64,000 bases of DNA from Spongisporangium articulatum (GCF_044465595.1 NZ_JBITLV010000001.1:1-64000), one strand, 5' to 3'; positions 33,855 through 43,343 are shown, counted from the first letter of the stretch. Notes: a model not told the origin generated them from the sequence alone. Numbers and translations are program-made.

Positions 33855-33965
33855 TCAAGAGTCGCTGATCAGCTGGATCTCGTCGTTGTCCGTCACCGCT
33901 CCCCACGTGACGTATCGGACCTGAGGGTAGTCACCGCAGAGGCGCCGGGCATCGCCTGATCGGAG
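33855..33965 (-). pseudogene. C-terminal gene fragment
   Basis: On the minus strand an open frame of about 36 codons ends at TGA 33857-33855 and reads like a natural C-terminus (GDYPQVRYVTWGAVTDNDEI). It has no start codon, and a stop lies just before it. It looks like the remnant of a deleted gene at the edge of the methyltransferase region. Parent family not recognised. The rest of 33823-34058 shows no gene. Confidence 0.35.
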
Positions 33966-33970
33966 GCCGT

Positions 33971-33986
33971 ATCAACGATCGTTGAT
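33971..33986. promoter_or_regulatory. 16-bp palindrome upstream of DNA methylase
   Basis: ATCAACGATCGTTGAT is a perfect palindrome 73 bp before the D12 methylase start. Its right part (ATCGTTGATG) recurs at 58961 and 59035 near the XRE gene, so it may be a regulator binding site. Confidence 0.45.
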
Positions 33987-34058
33987 GCGCCTCGCGACGA
34001 CGCCGAGCCGGCGGACGGCGAGCCGGAGGCGTTCGACGCACCTGTCAGACTCACGCCC

Positions 34059-35366
34059 ATGGACGAGAGCGTGGTGACGCCGGCCGCGCGCTCCGGGGAC
34101 CTCCGCCCGATCCATTACATCGGCAACAAGTCCCGCTACCTCGACGCCATCGAGCAGGCCGTCGACCGGGTCGCGGGGCCGGGGCGCGCGGCGTGCGACC
34201 TGTTCGCGGGCACGTCGGTGGTCAGCCGGCGGCTCGCGCAGTCGCGGCCGGTCGTCAGCGCCGACATCCAGACGTACTCGCAAGTCCTCGCGCGCGCCCT
34301 GACTCGGCCAACGGCCTTCTCCGCGGCCGAGACCGAGGCGCTGCTGCGCATCGCGCGAACCTGGCTGGACGACGTCCGCCCGGCTTTCGCCGACCTCCTC
34401 GCCTTAGAGGCGGGGGCCGTCAGCGACGCGGACCCGACCCGGCTGGCGGCGCTGATCGAGGGCGGTTCATTCGAGCTAGCCGCAGCCGGGGCGCCGGAGC
34501 TGGAGCAGGCCAAACGTCGGGCCCTCGAGTCCGCCGACTCCGCGCGGACCACGCTGACCTGGTACTACGGCGGCGTCTACTTCTCCTACGCCCAAGCTCT
34601 GGAGCTCGACGCGCTCCGGCACGCGATCCGGGGGGACGGCCGTGACGACACGGCGGTGGCGGCGGTGATGGGCGCGGCCAGCGACGCGGTGTCGACGGTC
34701 GGCAACCACTTCGCGCAGCCGGTCCAACCGCGCCGCCGCGACGGGTCGCTTAAGGGCAGCTGGGTCACCTCGGTCGCCCGGCGCCGCCAGTACTCGGTGC
34801 TCGACGGGTTCGCGCGCCGGCTGGCCCGCTACGCCGAACTGACGCCGACCGCGCACCCGTGCACGGCCGTGCGCTCCGACTTCCAGGAGACCCTGTCGGC
34901 GCTCGGCCCGGAGGTCGGCGTGATCTACGCGGACCCGCCGTACACCCGCGACCACTACAGCCGGTTCTACCACGTGCTGGAAACCATTGCGCTGGACGAC
35001 GATCCGGGCGTCTCGCTCGCGCCCGGCACCTTCGGCCCGAGCCGGGGCCTCTACCGGGCCGAGCGGCACCAGTCGCCGTTCTCGATCCGCACGCAGGCGC
35101 GCCCGTCGTTCCGGCACCTGATGGCCGAGGCGAAACGACTCGGCGTACCGCTCGTGCTGTCGTACTCGCCGATGAGCGCCGGCACGAAAGCCCGGCCCGA
35201 GACCCGGCTGATATCCGTCCACGACCTGGTGTCCATCGCCGGTGACTACTTCACCGACGTGAGCCTCGTCGACGTCGAGGCGTCGTCGCACAGCCGGTTC
35301 AACCGGGTCGACCTGGGCGCCGAGATCGACCGCGCGGCAGAGATTCTCGTCGTCGGGCAGAACTAG
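34059..35366 (+). CDS. D12-class (Dam-like) N6-adenine DNA methyltransferase
   Basis: Encodes 435 aa. SAM-binding motif I is CDLFAGTSVVSRRL (47-60), preceded by IHYIGNKSRYLDAIE (motif X-like), and the catalytic motif IV is DPPY (292-295) in YADPPYTRDHYSRFYHVLE. Longer than Dam (about 270), with an inserted target-recognition region between motifs I and IV. Methylates adenine N6 at an unknown site. It converges on a second methyltransferase 8 bp away; no restriction endonuclease is seen on either side. Confidence 0.9.
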   Translation: MDESVVTPAARSGDLRPIHYIGNKSRYLDAIEQAVDRVAGPGRAACDLFAGTSVVSRRLAQSRPVVSADIQTYSQVLARALTRPTAFSAAETEALLRIARTWLDDVRPAFADLLALEAGAVSDADPTRLAALIEGGSFELAAAGAPELEQAKRRALESADSARTTLTWYYGGVYFSYAQALELDALRHAIRGDGRDDTAVAAVMGAASDAVSTVGNHFAQPVQPRRRDGSLKGSWVTSVARRRQYSVLDGFARRLARYAELTPTAHPCTAVRSDFQETLSALGPEVGVIYADPPYTRDHYSRFYHVLETIALDDDPGVSLAPGTFGPSRGLYRAERHQSPFSIRTQARPSFRHLMAEAKRLGVPLVLSYSPMSAGTKARPETRLISVHDLVSIAGDYFTDVSLVDVEASSHSRFNRVDLGAEIDRAAEILVVGQN

Positions 35367-35373
35367 CGCCGCG

Positions 35374-36579
35374 CTAGAAGGCGCCGAAGGCGAACCCGCC
35401 GCCCGGGGCATCGGCCCACGCGGCGTGCAGCCGCGGGAGCGTGAACTCCTCGACAGTGCGCGCGCTCTGCTCGACCCCGATCCAGCGGCGCCCCAGGCGC
35501 TGGGCGGCGACGGCCGTCGTCCCCGACCCCAGGTAGTAGTCGAGCACCAGGTCACCGGGGTCGGTGGCCACCGAGACGATGCGCTCCAGCAGGCCGAGCG
35601 GCTTGGGGGTGTCAAACGCCTGCAGACCCGGGAACTCGCTCAGCAGAGCCCGTTTCGCGCTGCCGGTGTCGCCGACCTCGTCGGCCGTCCAGATGGTGAA
35701 CGGGGCCAGACCGGTGACCTCCGACTGGTAGCGCTTCAACCGCGGTTTGCCGTCACCGCCACGGGGCCAGTACACCCGCCCGTCGGCGACCAGTTCGGCC
35801 AACCGCGGCGCCGTGTACGTCCAGCACCGGCCCGGGGGCGGGTCGTGCCGGACCCCGGTGGGGGTCGTCACCGTGTAGAACTGCCCGGCGGTGGCGTGCC
35901 CGGCCTGGACGTTCATCGGCACGGAGCGCCACGGGCCGCGGGGGTCGCCGTCCGGGTTGCTGAAGGCACCCTCGTCGGGCAGCCCGTTGCGCACCGACTT
36001 CCACACCTTCGGCCCGGCCGGCGCGTACACGTGGATGTAGTCGTGCATCGAGCTGAACGCCTTGCGGTTGTCCCGGCTCGTCCGCTTCTGCCAGATGATC
36101 GTCGCGACGAACGCCTCCTCGCCGAACACCTCGTCGAGGACGCAGCGGGCCCGGTGCTGCTCGGAGTCGTCGAGGTGCAACCACAGGCTGCCGTCGGCGG
36201 CCAGCAGCTCCCGGGCCAGCAGCAGGTGGTCGCGCAGGGTGCTCAGCCAGGCGGCCCGGTCGGAGCGGTCGTCGTAGTGCGCGAACCGCTCACCGGTGTT
36301 GTAGGGCGGGTCCAGATAACAGAGTTTCACGCCGCCGTCGACGGCGCCGGGAGCGGCCAGCAGTTCGGCCAGGGCGACGCCCGCGTCGGCGCGTAGGAGC
36401 AGGCTGTCGGCGCGCTCACCGCAGACCAGGCGCCCCCGCACGTCCCAGCTGGCCCGGGCCGGCGACGGGACCGGCACCAGCCCGGCGTGGTGGCCCACCC
36501 GCTTCCCGGGCCAGGTCAGCTCGGCGGTCGCCCGTGATCGGCGGTCGCCGGCCGGCGCCGGAACTGGTTCACTGCGCAC
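35374..36579 (-). CDS. Beta-class (Mod-like) DNA methyltransferase
   Basis: Encodes 401 aa. Motif order is that of the beta class: DPPYNTGERF (90-99) first and the SAM motif LVLDYYLGSGTTAVAA near residue 350. Between them IIWQKRTSRDNRKAFSSMHD and the target-recognition part. Similar to type III Mod and N6-adenine methylases, but no Res or other endonuclease is adjacent. GTG start at 36579 with GGAGC upstream. Paired with the convergent D12 enzyme. Confidence 0.88.
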   Translation of the reverse strand: MRSEPVPAPAGDRRSRATAELTWPGKRVGHHAGLVPVPSPARASWDVRGRLVCGERADSLLLRADAGVALAELLAAPGAVDGGVKLCYLDPPYNTGERFAHYDDRSDRAAWLSTLRDHLLLARELLAADGSLWLHLDDSEQHRARCVLDEVFGEEAFVATIIWQKRTSRDNRKAFSSMHDYIHVYAPAGPKVWKSVRNGLPDEGAFSNPDGDPRGPWRSVPMNVQAGHATAGQFYTVTTPTGVRHDPPPGRCWTYTAPRLAELVADGRVYWPRGGDGKPRLKRYQSEVTGLAPFTIWTADEVGDTGSAKRALLSEFPGLQAFDTPKPLGLLERIVSVATDPGDLVLDYYLGSGTTAVAAQRLGRRWIGVEQSARTVEEFTLPRLHAAWADAPGGGFAFGAF

Positions 36580-36859
36580 GCTTCGGCTCCGATCCTGGTT
36601 CGCGGTGCACGCTACCCGGAAGCCGTTCTATCCCGGGCACCGACATCCACTACGCCGGACGAGTGAACAGCCATCCTCACCTGTCGATCAGGTGTCCAAC
36701 ACATTCAAGGCGTGCGCGACCTGGCCCGATGCCCCCGGAATCACGGGGCGGAAGGGTCTGGAGGAGCGGTGAAGTTCACGGGCCGGCACGCACGCCACCA
36801 GAGGATCACCAGACCCGACGACGTCGACCTGATGAACGACGCTGTGCTGGCCGGCGCCT
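36580..36859. other. Gene-poor stretch beside truncated gene
   Basis: This stretch between the methyltransferase start and the truncated acyltransferase has no supported gene. An ATG at 36834 and short open frames are present but have no family likeness. The acyltransferase homology seems to begin near 36860, so this is probably unrelated or rearranged sequence. Confidence 0.5.
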
Positions 36860-36901
36860 TGGAGGGCATCGCTCGGTACCGGTTCGTTCGTCTGGGGTCT
36901 C

Positions 36902-38389
36902 GTGCTGACCCAGCAGGACGCCGGACGCGCCTACTTCGACCCGACCACCCGCGGCTGGGAACTCGCCGCCGGAGCCGTCCTTGCGACCGTGGCGGCGCAG
37001 CTGGAGACGATCCCCGCCGTGGCCGGCCGGACGCTGCGCTGGATCGGGCTCGGGGCCGTCGGCTACTCGGTGGTGACCTTCACCGAGGGGACGGCATTCC
37101 CCGGCTGGCACGCCGGGATCCCCGTCCTGGGCGCCTGTCTCGTGATCGCCGGGGGCGTGGTCTCCCGCAGCCGGCTGCTCGAAGCGGAGCCGATGACCAT
37201 GGTCGGCGAGTACTCCTACGGGTGGTACCTGTGGCACTGGCCGGCGCTGATCATCGCGCCGTACCTGCTGGGCCACGACCTCACGCTCGGCGAGGGGCTC
37301 GGCGTCGCCGGGGCCACGCTGCTGCTGGCCCGCATCACCTTCGCCCTCGTCGAGCAGCCGGCCCGGCACTCGACGCTGCGCACGAAACCGGTTCTGGCCG
37401 TGCTCCTCGGCCTCGCTCTGGTCGGCGCATCCATCGGCACGGCACGCACCGTCCTCGACCTGCCGTCCCGGGAGTCCGGTGCGGCCGCCGCCGCACCGGT
37501 CGCCGACCTGACCACGGAGTCGAAGCCCGACCGCCGGCTCGCCGCCGCACTGGAGAAGGCGGTCGGCGTGCAACGGGTCCCCAGGAACCTCACCCCCAAG
37601 GTGACGATGGCCCGTTTCGACGCGCCACGGGTCTACCGCGACGGGTGTCACCTGGAGGCGAAGCCGATCTCGTGGTCCAGGAGCTGCGAGCGGTACGGGA
37701 GGGCCTCGGCCCACGCCCGCAGGACGGTGGTGCTCTTCGGGGATTCGCATGCGGCCCAGTGGTTCCCGGCCCTGGAACGGATCGCACTGCAGCGTGGCTG
37801 GCGGTTGGTGAACCTCACCAAGGGCGCCTGCACGGCCGCCGACGTGGAGATCTACTTCGACTTCTTCAAGCGCGGGTACACCGAGTGCGTCGAGTGGCGG
37901 CAGCGCGCGCTCGACCGGATCGACGAACTCCGTCCCGCGCTCGTGGTCACCTCCTCGAACTACGACGGCGGCACCGCGTTGAACCCCGACGGCACCGAGA
38001 TCGCCCCCGACAAGCAGAACGACGCCTGGATCGCCGGCTGGCACAAGACCCTGGCCCGCCTGATCTCCGACAGCCGCCGCACCGTTTTCATCGAGGACAC
38101 CCCGTGGCAGCACGACAACGTCCCCGACTGCCTGGCCGAGAACCTGAAAGACGTTCCCGCGTGCGTGACCACGCGCGACAGGGCGACGACCGGCGAGCGG
38201 CGGACGCTGTTGCGCGAGGCCGCCCGGCAGGACGGGGCGGAGGTCGTGGACCCGGCGTCGTGGTTCTGCACCGAGACGGAATGCCCCGTGATCTACGGCA
38301 ACATCCTGATGTACCAGGACGCCTCACACGTGACGCCCGAGTACGGACGGATCCTGGCGCCGGTGGTCCGGGCGCGGCTCAAGATGTGA
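36902..38389 (+). CDS. 5'-truncated acyltransferase-SGNH protein
   Basis: Encodes up to 495 aa of an OafA-type acyltransferase-3 plus SGNH family that is normally about 650-720 aa. The frame opens in the middle of the membrane domain (AYFDPTTRGWELAAGAVLAT), so the first six or so helices with the catalytic His are missing. Similarity continues upstream to about 36860 (SFVWGLVL) and stops; an in-frame TGA is at 36833. The SGNH domain is intact: VVLFGDSHAAQW and the D-x-x-H pair in DASHVTPEY. Probably a decayed gene; expression of the remnant is uncertain. Confidence 0.75.
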   Translation: MLTQQDAGRAYFDPTTRGWELAAGAVLATVAAQLETIPAVAGRTLRWIGLGAVGYSVVTFTEGTAFPGWHAGIPVLGACLVIAGGVVSRSRLLEAEPMTMVGEYSYGWYLWHWPALIIAPYLLGHDLTLGEGLGVAGATLLLARITFALVEQPARHSTLRTKPVLAVLLGLALVGASIGTARTVLDLPSRESGAAAAAPVADLTTESKPDRRLAAALEKAVGVQRVPRNLTPKVTMARFDAPRVYRDGCHLEAKPISWSRSCERYGRASAHARRTVVLFGDSHAAQWFPALERIALQRGWRLVNLTKGACTAADVEIYFDFFKRGYTECVEWRQRALDRIDELRPALVVTSSNYDGGTALNPDGTEIAPDKQNDAWIAGWHKTLARLISDSRRTVFIEDTPWQHDNVPDCLAENLKDVPACVTTRDRATTGERRTLLREAARQDGAEVVDPASWFCTETECPVIYGNILMYQDASHVTPEYGRILAPVVRARLKM

Positions 38390-38452
38390 GTCGGGCCCCT
38401 TGTGCCGGCTCGGACACCCCTCATACTCGAGGGTGGGGCGAGGAGGCACGCG

Positions 38453-39088
38453 ATGAGGGCTTGGCCGGTGGTCGTGGCGGTGCTCGTGCTCGCCGGGTGC
38501 GGGAGCACCCAGGGCGGGCTGGGCGCCGACGGCACGGCCCCCGCCGAGACGGCACCGGCGCCCGCCTCGGCAGCCGGCGGCACGTCGTCCGGTAGCTCCG
38601 ACGGCGAGAAGGCGCAGTTGCCCGACCTCGTCGGCAAGGGACTGCAGGTCGCCCAGGACGACGCCCAGGCCGCCGGTTTCGACCGGCTCACCTCGCACGA
38701 TGCGCTGGGGCGCGGCCGCAGCCAGCTCTGGGACCGGGACTGGCAGGTGTGCTTCCAGTCCCCCGCCGCCGGCCAGCGACCCACCGACACCGAGATCGAC
38801 TTCGGCACGGTGAAACTCGACGAGAAGTGCCCGAAGTCCGACGGGGGCGCGGGCGAGGTCGAGAAGGCGGGCGACACCATGCCCGACCTGATCGGCACGA
38901 GCCTCAACATCGCTCAAGAGTCCCTCGGGGACAACGTGAGCCTGAGCGTGACCGACGGAAAGAACCGGCACCGGCCGATCCTCGTGCTGTCGAACTGGCA
39001 GGTCTGCACGCAGAAACCGAAGCCGGGTGGGAAGTTCGGCGGCGTCCCGGTCAGCCTGACCGTCGTGAAGTTCGACGAGAAGTGCTGA
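38453..39088 (+). CDS. PASTA-domain lipoprotein
   Basis: Encodes 211 aa. Signal with lipobox LAGC (residues 13-16), then a Gly/Ser/Ala/Pro linker, then two PASTA-like repeats starting LPDLVGKGLQVAQDDAQAAG (about 59) and MPDLIGTSLNIAQESLG (about 143), each ending VKxDEKC. PASTA domains bind peptidoglycan fragments in kinases and PBPs; here they are on a lipid-anchored protein. AGGAGG (38441-38446) precedes the ATG by 6 nt. Confidence 0.82.
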   Translation: MRAWPVVVAVLVLAGCGSTQGGLGADGTAPAETAPAPASAAGGTSSGSSDGEKAQLPDLVGKGLQVAQDDAQAAGFDRLTSHDALGRGRSQLWDRDWQVCFQSPAAGQRPTDTEIDFGTVKLDEKCPKSDGGAGEVEKAGDTMPDLIGTSLNIAQESLGDNVSLSVTDGKNRHRPILVLSNWQVCTQKPKPGGKFGGVPVSLTVVKFDEKC

Positions 39089-39115
39089 GCGAGCGCCGCC
39101 CACTCCTCCCGACGC

Positions 39116-39535
39116 CTACCGCTCCACGCGACGTGGGCCCGCGAGACCCAGCACAGCGAGGTACGTCGCGATCATGAGCAGTCCGGTGTAGACGTCGTTC
39201 TCGAACCAGCCGAAGGTGGTCTGCTGGTCGACGCGGAACGTGGTCGGGTAGAAGAACACCGACACGACGAGCAACACGGCGAGGTACCCGAGCAGCGTCC
39301 ATCGGGCCCAGCCCTCGGGGCGCCGTGCCAGCCAGGCCGACGCGAACCCGACGGCGTAGAACACGTAGGCCACCGGGGTGGTGACGGTGAACCGCGGGTC
39401 CTCGATGCCGACGAGGTAGCTGTAGACGGTGTGCACGACCGACAGCGTGAACGCGGCGGTGAGCACCCACGAGATCTGGACGCCGAACGGGCTGCGGATG
39501 ACGGACGAGGACTGGACATGCGCGTAAGTGGTCAT
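39116..39535 (-). CDS. Four-helix membrane protein of unknown function
   Basis: Encodes 139 aa from the ATG at 39535. Four hydrophobic helices (about 20-42, 53-70, 78-96, 110-130) and a short basic tail (GPRRVER). No family recognised. It is divergent from the NB-ARC regulator, 85 bp between starts, and may be its target. Confidence 0.7.
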   Translation of the reverse strand: MTTYAHVQSSSVIRSPFGVQISWVLTAAFTLSVVHTVYSYLVGIEDPRFTVTTPVAYVFYAVGFASAWLARRPEGWARWTLLGYLAVLLVVSVFFYPTTFRVDQQTTFGWFENDVYTGLLMIATYLAVLGLAGPRRVER

Positions 39536-39620
39536 GTCGTTCAGCCTCGGGCGCCGCGGCGACGCAGCCCACCCACGCCACCCCCACACCTGGCCCACAG
39601 CCTCGGTTACCGTCGTCGAC

Positions 39621-41933
39621 GTGCCCGAGCCCTTCGCCGCTGTGCTGCGCCGCCTGCGCGAGGCCCGCGCCCTGACCCAGGAGGAATTGGCCGAACGGGC
39701 CGGCCTGACGGTCAAGGCCGTCGGCGCCCTGGAGCGCGGCGAGAGGCTGCGCCCCTACCCGCACACGGTCCGCGCGCTGGCGGATGCCCTGGGCGCCGAT
39801 GCGGCCGAGCGTGGCGCGCTCGTCGCCGCCGTGCCGCCGAGGACCGGGGGACGCCGCCCCTCCGCGGCCGCCTCGCCGGCACCGACGGTCACCGCCGGCG
39901 GTCGGACGCCGTTCCTGGGGCGAGACGCGGAAGCGGCTCACCTCACGTCCCTGGTCACCGGCGGCGCGAGCGGCCGGGTGGTCACCGTGACCGGGCCGGG
40001 CGGGGTGGGCAAGACCCGACTGACGACGGAGGTGACCCTGCGGCTGGCCGGCGCTCCCGAAAACCCTTTTCCGGGTGGCATCGTCACGGTCGAACTGGCA
40101 ACCGTCCGCGAGCCGGACGACGTCCTGCCCCGGCTCGCGTCCGCCCTGGGGGTGCCCGAGAACCGCGCGGCACCCACCGTCTCGGCGCTGGCTCCGTACC
40201 TGACCGGGCGCCGGATGCTGCTCGTGCTGGACAACCTGGAGCAGCTGCTGGACGCGGCGCCGGTGATCGACCGCCTCGTGGCCGCCTGTCCGGACCTCGT
40301 GGTGCTGGCCACCAGCCGGGCGCCCCTGCGCATCCGGGCGGAGCACGAGATGCGACTGGAGACGCTGGCCCTGCCCGAGGCCGAGTCCGTGGAGGCGGTG
40401 ACGGCCTCTGCGGCGGTCGGCCTGTTCCTCGACCGGTCCGCGGCTGCCGGCGCCCCCCTCGACGTCGACGCCGGCAACGCCGCGGTCCTCAGCCGGATCG
40501 CCACCCGCCTGGGTGGCCTGCCCCTGGCGCTGGAACTGGCGGCCGCGAGCAGCCGCCTGCTGCCGCCGTCCGCCCTGCTGGCGCGCCTGGAGCGGCACGC
40601 GCCGGGCGGCGGTCTGCGGGACCTGCCCGACCGGCAACGCACCATCACGGCCACGCTCGACTGGAGTCATGACCTGCTCGAACCCGAGGAGCAGGACCTG
40701 TTCTCGCAGCTGGCGCAGTTCGCGGGCAGCTTCTCCCTGACCGCGGTCGAGGCGGTGGCCGGCCGCGACCCGTTGCCGGCTCTGGGGGGATTGCTCGACC
40801 AGTCGCTCGTCACCCGGGCCGCGACGATCGCCGGCGAGCCGCGGTTCCGCCTGCTGGAACCCGTGCGTCAGTACGCCACAGCCCGGGCGCCCGCACCGCC
40901 CGGTGTGCGCTCGAAGCTGGCCGAGCACTTCCGCACCGTCGCCCTCGACGGTCGCCGTGACCTGCGCGGGGCCGAGGTGACGACGGCGCTGGACGGGCTG
41001 GAGGCGGACCAGGCGAACCTGCTCGCGGCCTATCGGCACCACCTGAGCGTCGGGCGGTTCGGGGAGGCGGCCGACGTCCTGTGGGGTTCGTGGTTGTACC
41101 TGGCGATCCGTGGGCACGCCCTTGAGGGACTGGCCTGGACGGCCGGCCTCGACGAGGATGTGCCGCCCCAGGCGCGCGCCCAAGCAGCGGTGGCCCGCTC
41201 CGGCCTGCTGTGGGTGACCGGTGACATCGCCGGGATGCGGGCGCTGGCCGACGAGGCCGTGACCCTCGCCCGCGCGCTCGACGACCCGGCGACGGGAGCG
41301 GAGGCGGGCATCCTGGCCGGTTCGGCTGCGGTCTTCGACGGCGAGCCCGCCGCCGCCGGCCCGCTTCTCGAGCGGGCCCTGGTCGATGCGGACCGGGCCG
41401 GCGATCGGTGGGCGACCGCGCACGCCCTGATCGCCCAGGGTCAGGTGGGTCTGGTCACCGGCGACCTCGACGGCGCACGTGAGCGGCTCGTCGAGGCCGA
41501 GCGCCGGGCCCGCGCCATCGGCAACGCCTTCACGCTGGCGACCGCGCTCAACGTGCGGGCCACGCTGACCGCCGTCGAGGGCGACCACCGGACGACGGCG
41601 GTCCTGCTCAGCGAGTCCACGGAACTGTCGGTGAGAGGCCGGCTCAACTGGACGCTCGGCTACTCGATACCGGGGCTGGCCGCGGTGGCCGCCCAGCTCG
41701 ACGAGTTGGAGACCGCGGCGGAGCTGTTCGGCGCCTCGGCCTCACTGTCCGCCGACCACGCCGTGGACGAGACGTTCCCGGCGTCCCGTGACCTGTCGGC
41801 CGGTGGGCTCGCCCGGGTCCGGGACCGCCTGGACGAACAAACCTTCCGCCGACACTGGGACGCGGGGCGCCTCGCGTCGAACAGCCAGATCGCCGCCCGC
41901 GCGGCCGAGCTCATGCAGCGCGCACGCGGCTGA
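39621..41933 (+). CDS. XRE-HTH / NB-ARC-like ATPase / TPR regulator
   Basis: Encodes 770 aa from the GTG at 39621. XRE HTH at 5-60 (REARALTQEELAERAGLTVK), ATPase with Walker A GPGGVGKT (125-132) and Walker B-like MLLVLDNLEQLLDA, a winged-helix part (RTITATLDWSHDLLEPEEQD), and C-terminal helical TPR-like repeats. This is the architecture of signal-transduction NTPases of the AfsR/MalT sort in actinobacteria. TACCGT (39608-39613) is 7 nt before the GTG, so probably leaderless. Target genes unknown. Confidence 0.85.
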   Translation: MPEPFAAVLRRLREARALTQEELAERAGLTVKAVGALERGERLRPYPHTVRALADALGADAAERGALVAAVPPRTGGRRPSAAASPAPTVTAGGRTPFLGRDAEAAHLTSLVTGGASGRVVTVTGPGGVGKTRLTTEVTLRLAGAPENPFPGGIVTVELATVREPDDVLPRLASALGVPENRAAPTVSALAPYLTGRRMLLVLDNLEQLLDAAPVIDRLVAACPDLVVLATSRAPLRIRAEHEMRLETLALPEAESVEAVTASAAVGLFLDRSAAAGAPLDVDAGNAAVLSRIATRLGGLPLALELAAASSRLLPPSALLARLERHAPGGGLRDLPDRQRTITATLDWSHDLLEPEEQDLFSQLAQFAGSFSLTAVEAVAGRDPLPALGGLLDQSLVTRAATIAGEPRFRLLEPVRQYATARAPAPPGVRSKLAEHFRTVALDGRRDLRGAEVTTALDGLEADQANLLAAYRHHLSVGRFGEAADVLWGSWLYLAIRGHALEGLAWTAGLDEDVPPQARAQAAVARSGLLWVTGDIAGMRALADEAVTLARALDDPATGAEAGILAGSAAVFDGEPAAAGPLLERALVDADRAGDRWATAHALIAQGQVGLVTGDLDGARERLVEAERRARAIGNAFTLATALNVRATLTAVEGDHRTTAVLLSESTELSVRGRLNWTLGYSIPGLAAVAAQLDELETAAELFGASASLSADHAVDETFPASRDLSAGGLARVRDRLDEQTFRRHWDAGRLASNSQIAARAAELMQRARG

Positions 41934-42570
41934 TGTACCGCCGGTACTGCCGCTCACCGAAGCCCTTCATCGCCCACCGCACCGGCAGCGGGAGGTTGGC
42001 GAACATCCGGGCCCGCTCGTCGTCGTCCGTCTCCTCCAGCAGCGCGCCGAACATCAGAGGCAGCTGACGGGCCGGCATCTCGCCGCGGCCGTGGTCCGCG
42101 AGGCTCTGCCACTCCGCGACCGTGATGTGCCGCAGCACCAGCGGTAGGATCTCGCGCTCCTCCAGCTCGAGATGTTCGAACAACGCCTCCGTGAAATGCT
42201 CCACGGCCCGGGCCAACTGCTCGCCACGGACGGTCGAGGCGCTCCGGCACCAGGCCTGCCGAAGAGGTTCGACAGCGGACGAGTGCTCGTCGACGCGTGC
42301 GTGCTGGGCCTGCATGGTCTCGACGAGTTCACGCGAGGGGGCAGCGCGCTGCAGCAGCAGCGGCCAGAGCACCTCGTCCTCACCCGTGTGGTGCAGGTGC
42401 AATCCGTTGACGATCAGCCGCAGGTGCTCGGCGACGACCGCCGCGCGCCGGGTGTCACCTTCGCCGACCCGGCGGATCAGGGTCGGAAGGGCCGCGAACT
42501 CGCGCCGGAAGACGCGGTGCACGACGTACATCTCGTTGATGTCGGGGACGTTCTGCTGAGTGGTTTCCAT
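41911..42570 (-). CDS. Hemerythrin-domain protein
   Basis: Encodes 219 aa from ATG 42570 (GTG 42585 is possible). Hemerythrin iron ligands are visible: EHLRLIVNGLHLHHTGEDEV (H...HHxxxE), QHARVDEH, and EHFTEALFEHLELEEREI (H...HxxxE). Non-heme diiron proteins of this type bind O2 or sense NO/O2. A C-terminal 60-residue extension ends with a basic helix. It lies 65 bp upstream-strand of the DevR-like gene and converges on the NB-ARC gene with 23 bp overlap. Confidence 0.85.
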   Translation of the reverse strand: METTQQNVPDINEMYVVHRVFRREFAALPTLIRRVGEGDTRRAAVVAEHLRLIVNGLHLHHTGEDEVLWPLLLQRAAPSRELVETMQAQHARVDEHSSAVEPLRQAWCRSASTVRGEQLARAVEHFTEALFEHLELEEREILPLVLRHITVAEWQSLADHGRGEMPARQLPLMFGALLEETDDDERARMFANLPLPVRWAMKGFGERQYRRYISRVRAA

Positions 42571-42635
42571 GTCGTCCAGCGTCACGGCCGGCCGCGCGCC
42601 GTCCCACCCTCAGCGCCCCCACATCACCACCACAC

Positions 42636-43289
42636 TCACAGGCGGCCGTCGGGCGCCCTACCGATCAGCTTGCTCGCCAGCACCGCCGCCTGGGTGCGCC
42701 TTTCGAGCCCGAGCTTGGCCAGCAGCGACGAGACGTAGTTCTTGACCGTCTTCTCCGCCAGGAACATCTGCTCGCCGATCTGCCGGTTCGTCAGCCCCTG
42801 CGCGATCAGCTCCAGGATCTTGCGCTCCTGCGCCGTCAGGTCGGCCAGTTCGTCGGGTTCGGCGGGGGCGCCCGTGCGGATGCGCTCCAGCACCTGCGCG
42901 GTGACGGCCGGGTCGAGCAGGCTCTGCCCGGCGGCGACCCGTTTCACGGCGTCGACCAGGTCGGTGCCCCGGATCTGCTTCAGGACGTAGCCGGCGGCGC
43001 CGGCCATGATCGACGCGAACAGGGCCTCGTCGTCCGAGTAGGACGTGAGGATCAGCGCGTTGATGGAGGGGTCGGCCGAGCGGACCTCGCGGCAGACGTC
43101 GATGCCGGAGCCGTCGGGCAGGCGGGCGTCGAGCACCGCGACGTCCGGCCGCAGCGCCGGGATGCGCCGGGCGGCTTCGAGAGCCGAGCCGGACTCGCCG
43201 ACCACCTCGATCTCACCGCCCGATTCGAGCAGGGCGACGAGGCCACGACGGACGACCTCGTGGTCGTCGAGCAGGAAGACACGGATCAC
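42636..43289 (-). CDS. NarL/DevR-type response regulator
   Basis: Encodes 217 aa. Receiver domain starts IRVFLLDDHEVVRRGLVALL with phospho-acceptor Asp in VAVLDARLPDGSG (about 54); LuxR-type HTH: LTAQERKILELIAQGLTNRQ (about 150-169) followed by KTVKNYVSSLLAKLG. Length and sequence match DevR/DosR, the dormancy regulator of mycobacteria. No sensor kinase lies nearby. Two GTG codons (43292, 43289) can start it. A Dev-box-like site is in the gap to cydA, so cydABDC and the gene itself are probable targets. Confidence 0.88.
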   Translation of the reverse strand: MIRVFLLDDHEVVRRGLVALLESGGEIEVVGESGSALEAARRIPALRPDVAVLDARLPDGSGIDVCREVRSADPSINALILTSYSDDEALFASIMAGAAGYVLKQIRGTDLVDAVKRVAAGQSLLDPAVTAQVLERIRTGAPAEPDELADLTAQERKILELIAQGLTNRQIGEQMFLAEKTVKNYVSSLLAKLGLERRTQAAVLASKLIGRAPDGRL

Positions 43290-43343
43290 CACTCCGTTGT
43301 ACCCCAGCCGCGAGGCCGCAGGCAGGACCCTTCGGCGGCCCGG

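Noticed and set aside
36712..38595. 627-codon open frame over the acyltransferase-SGNH gene in another frame
   Set aside because: Arg/Pro/Gly-rich with no motifs; the other frame has clear SGNH motifs.
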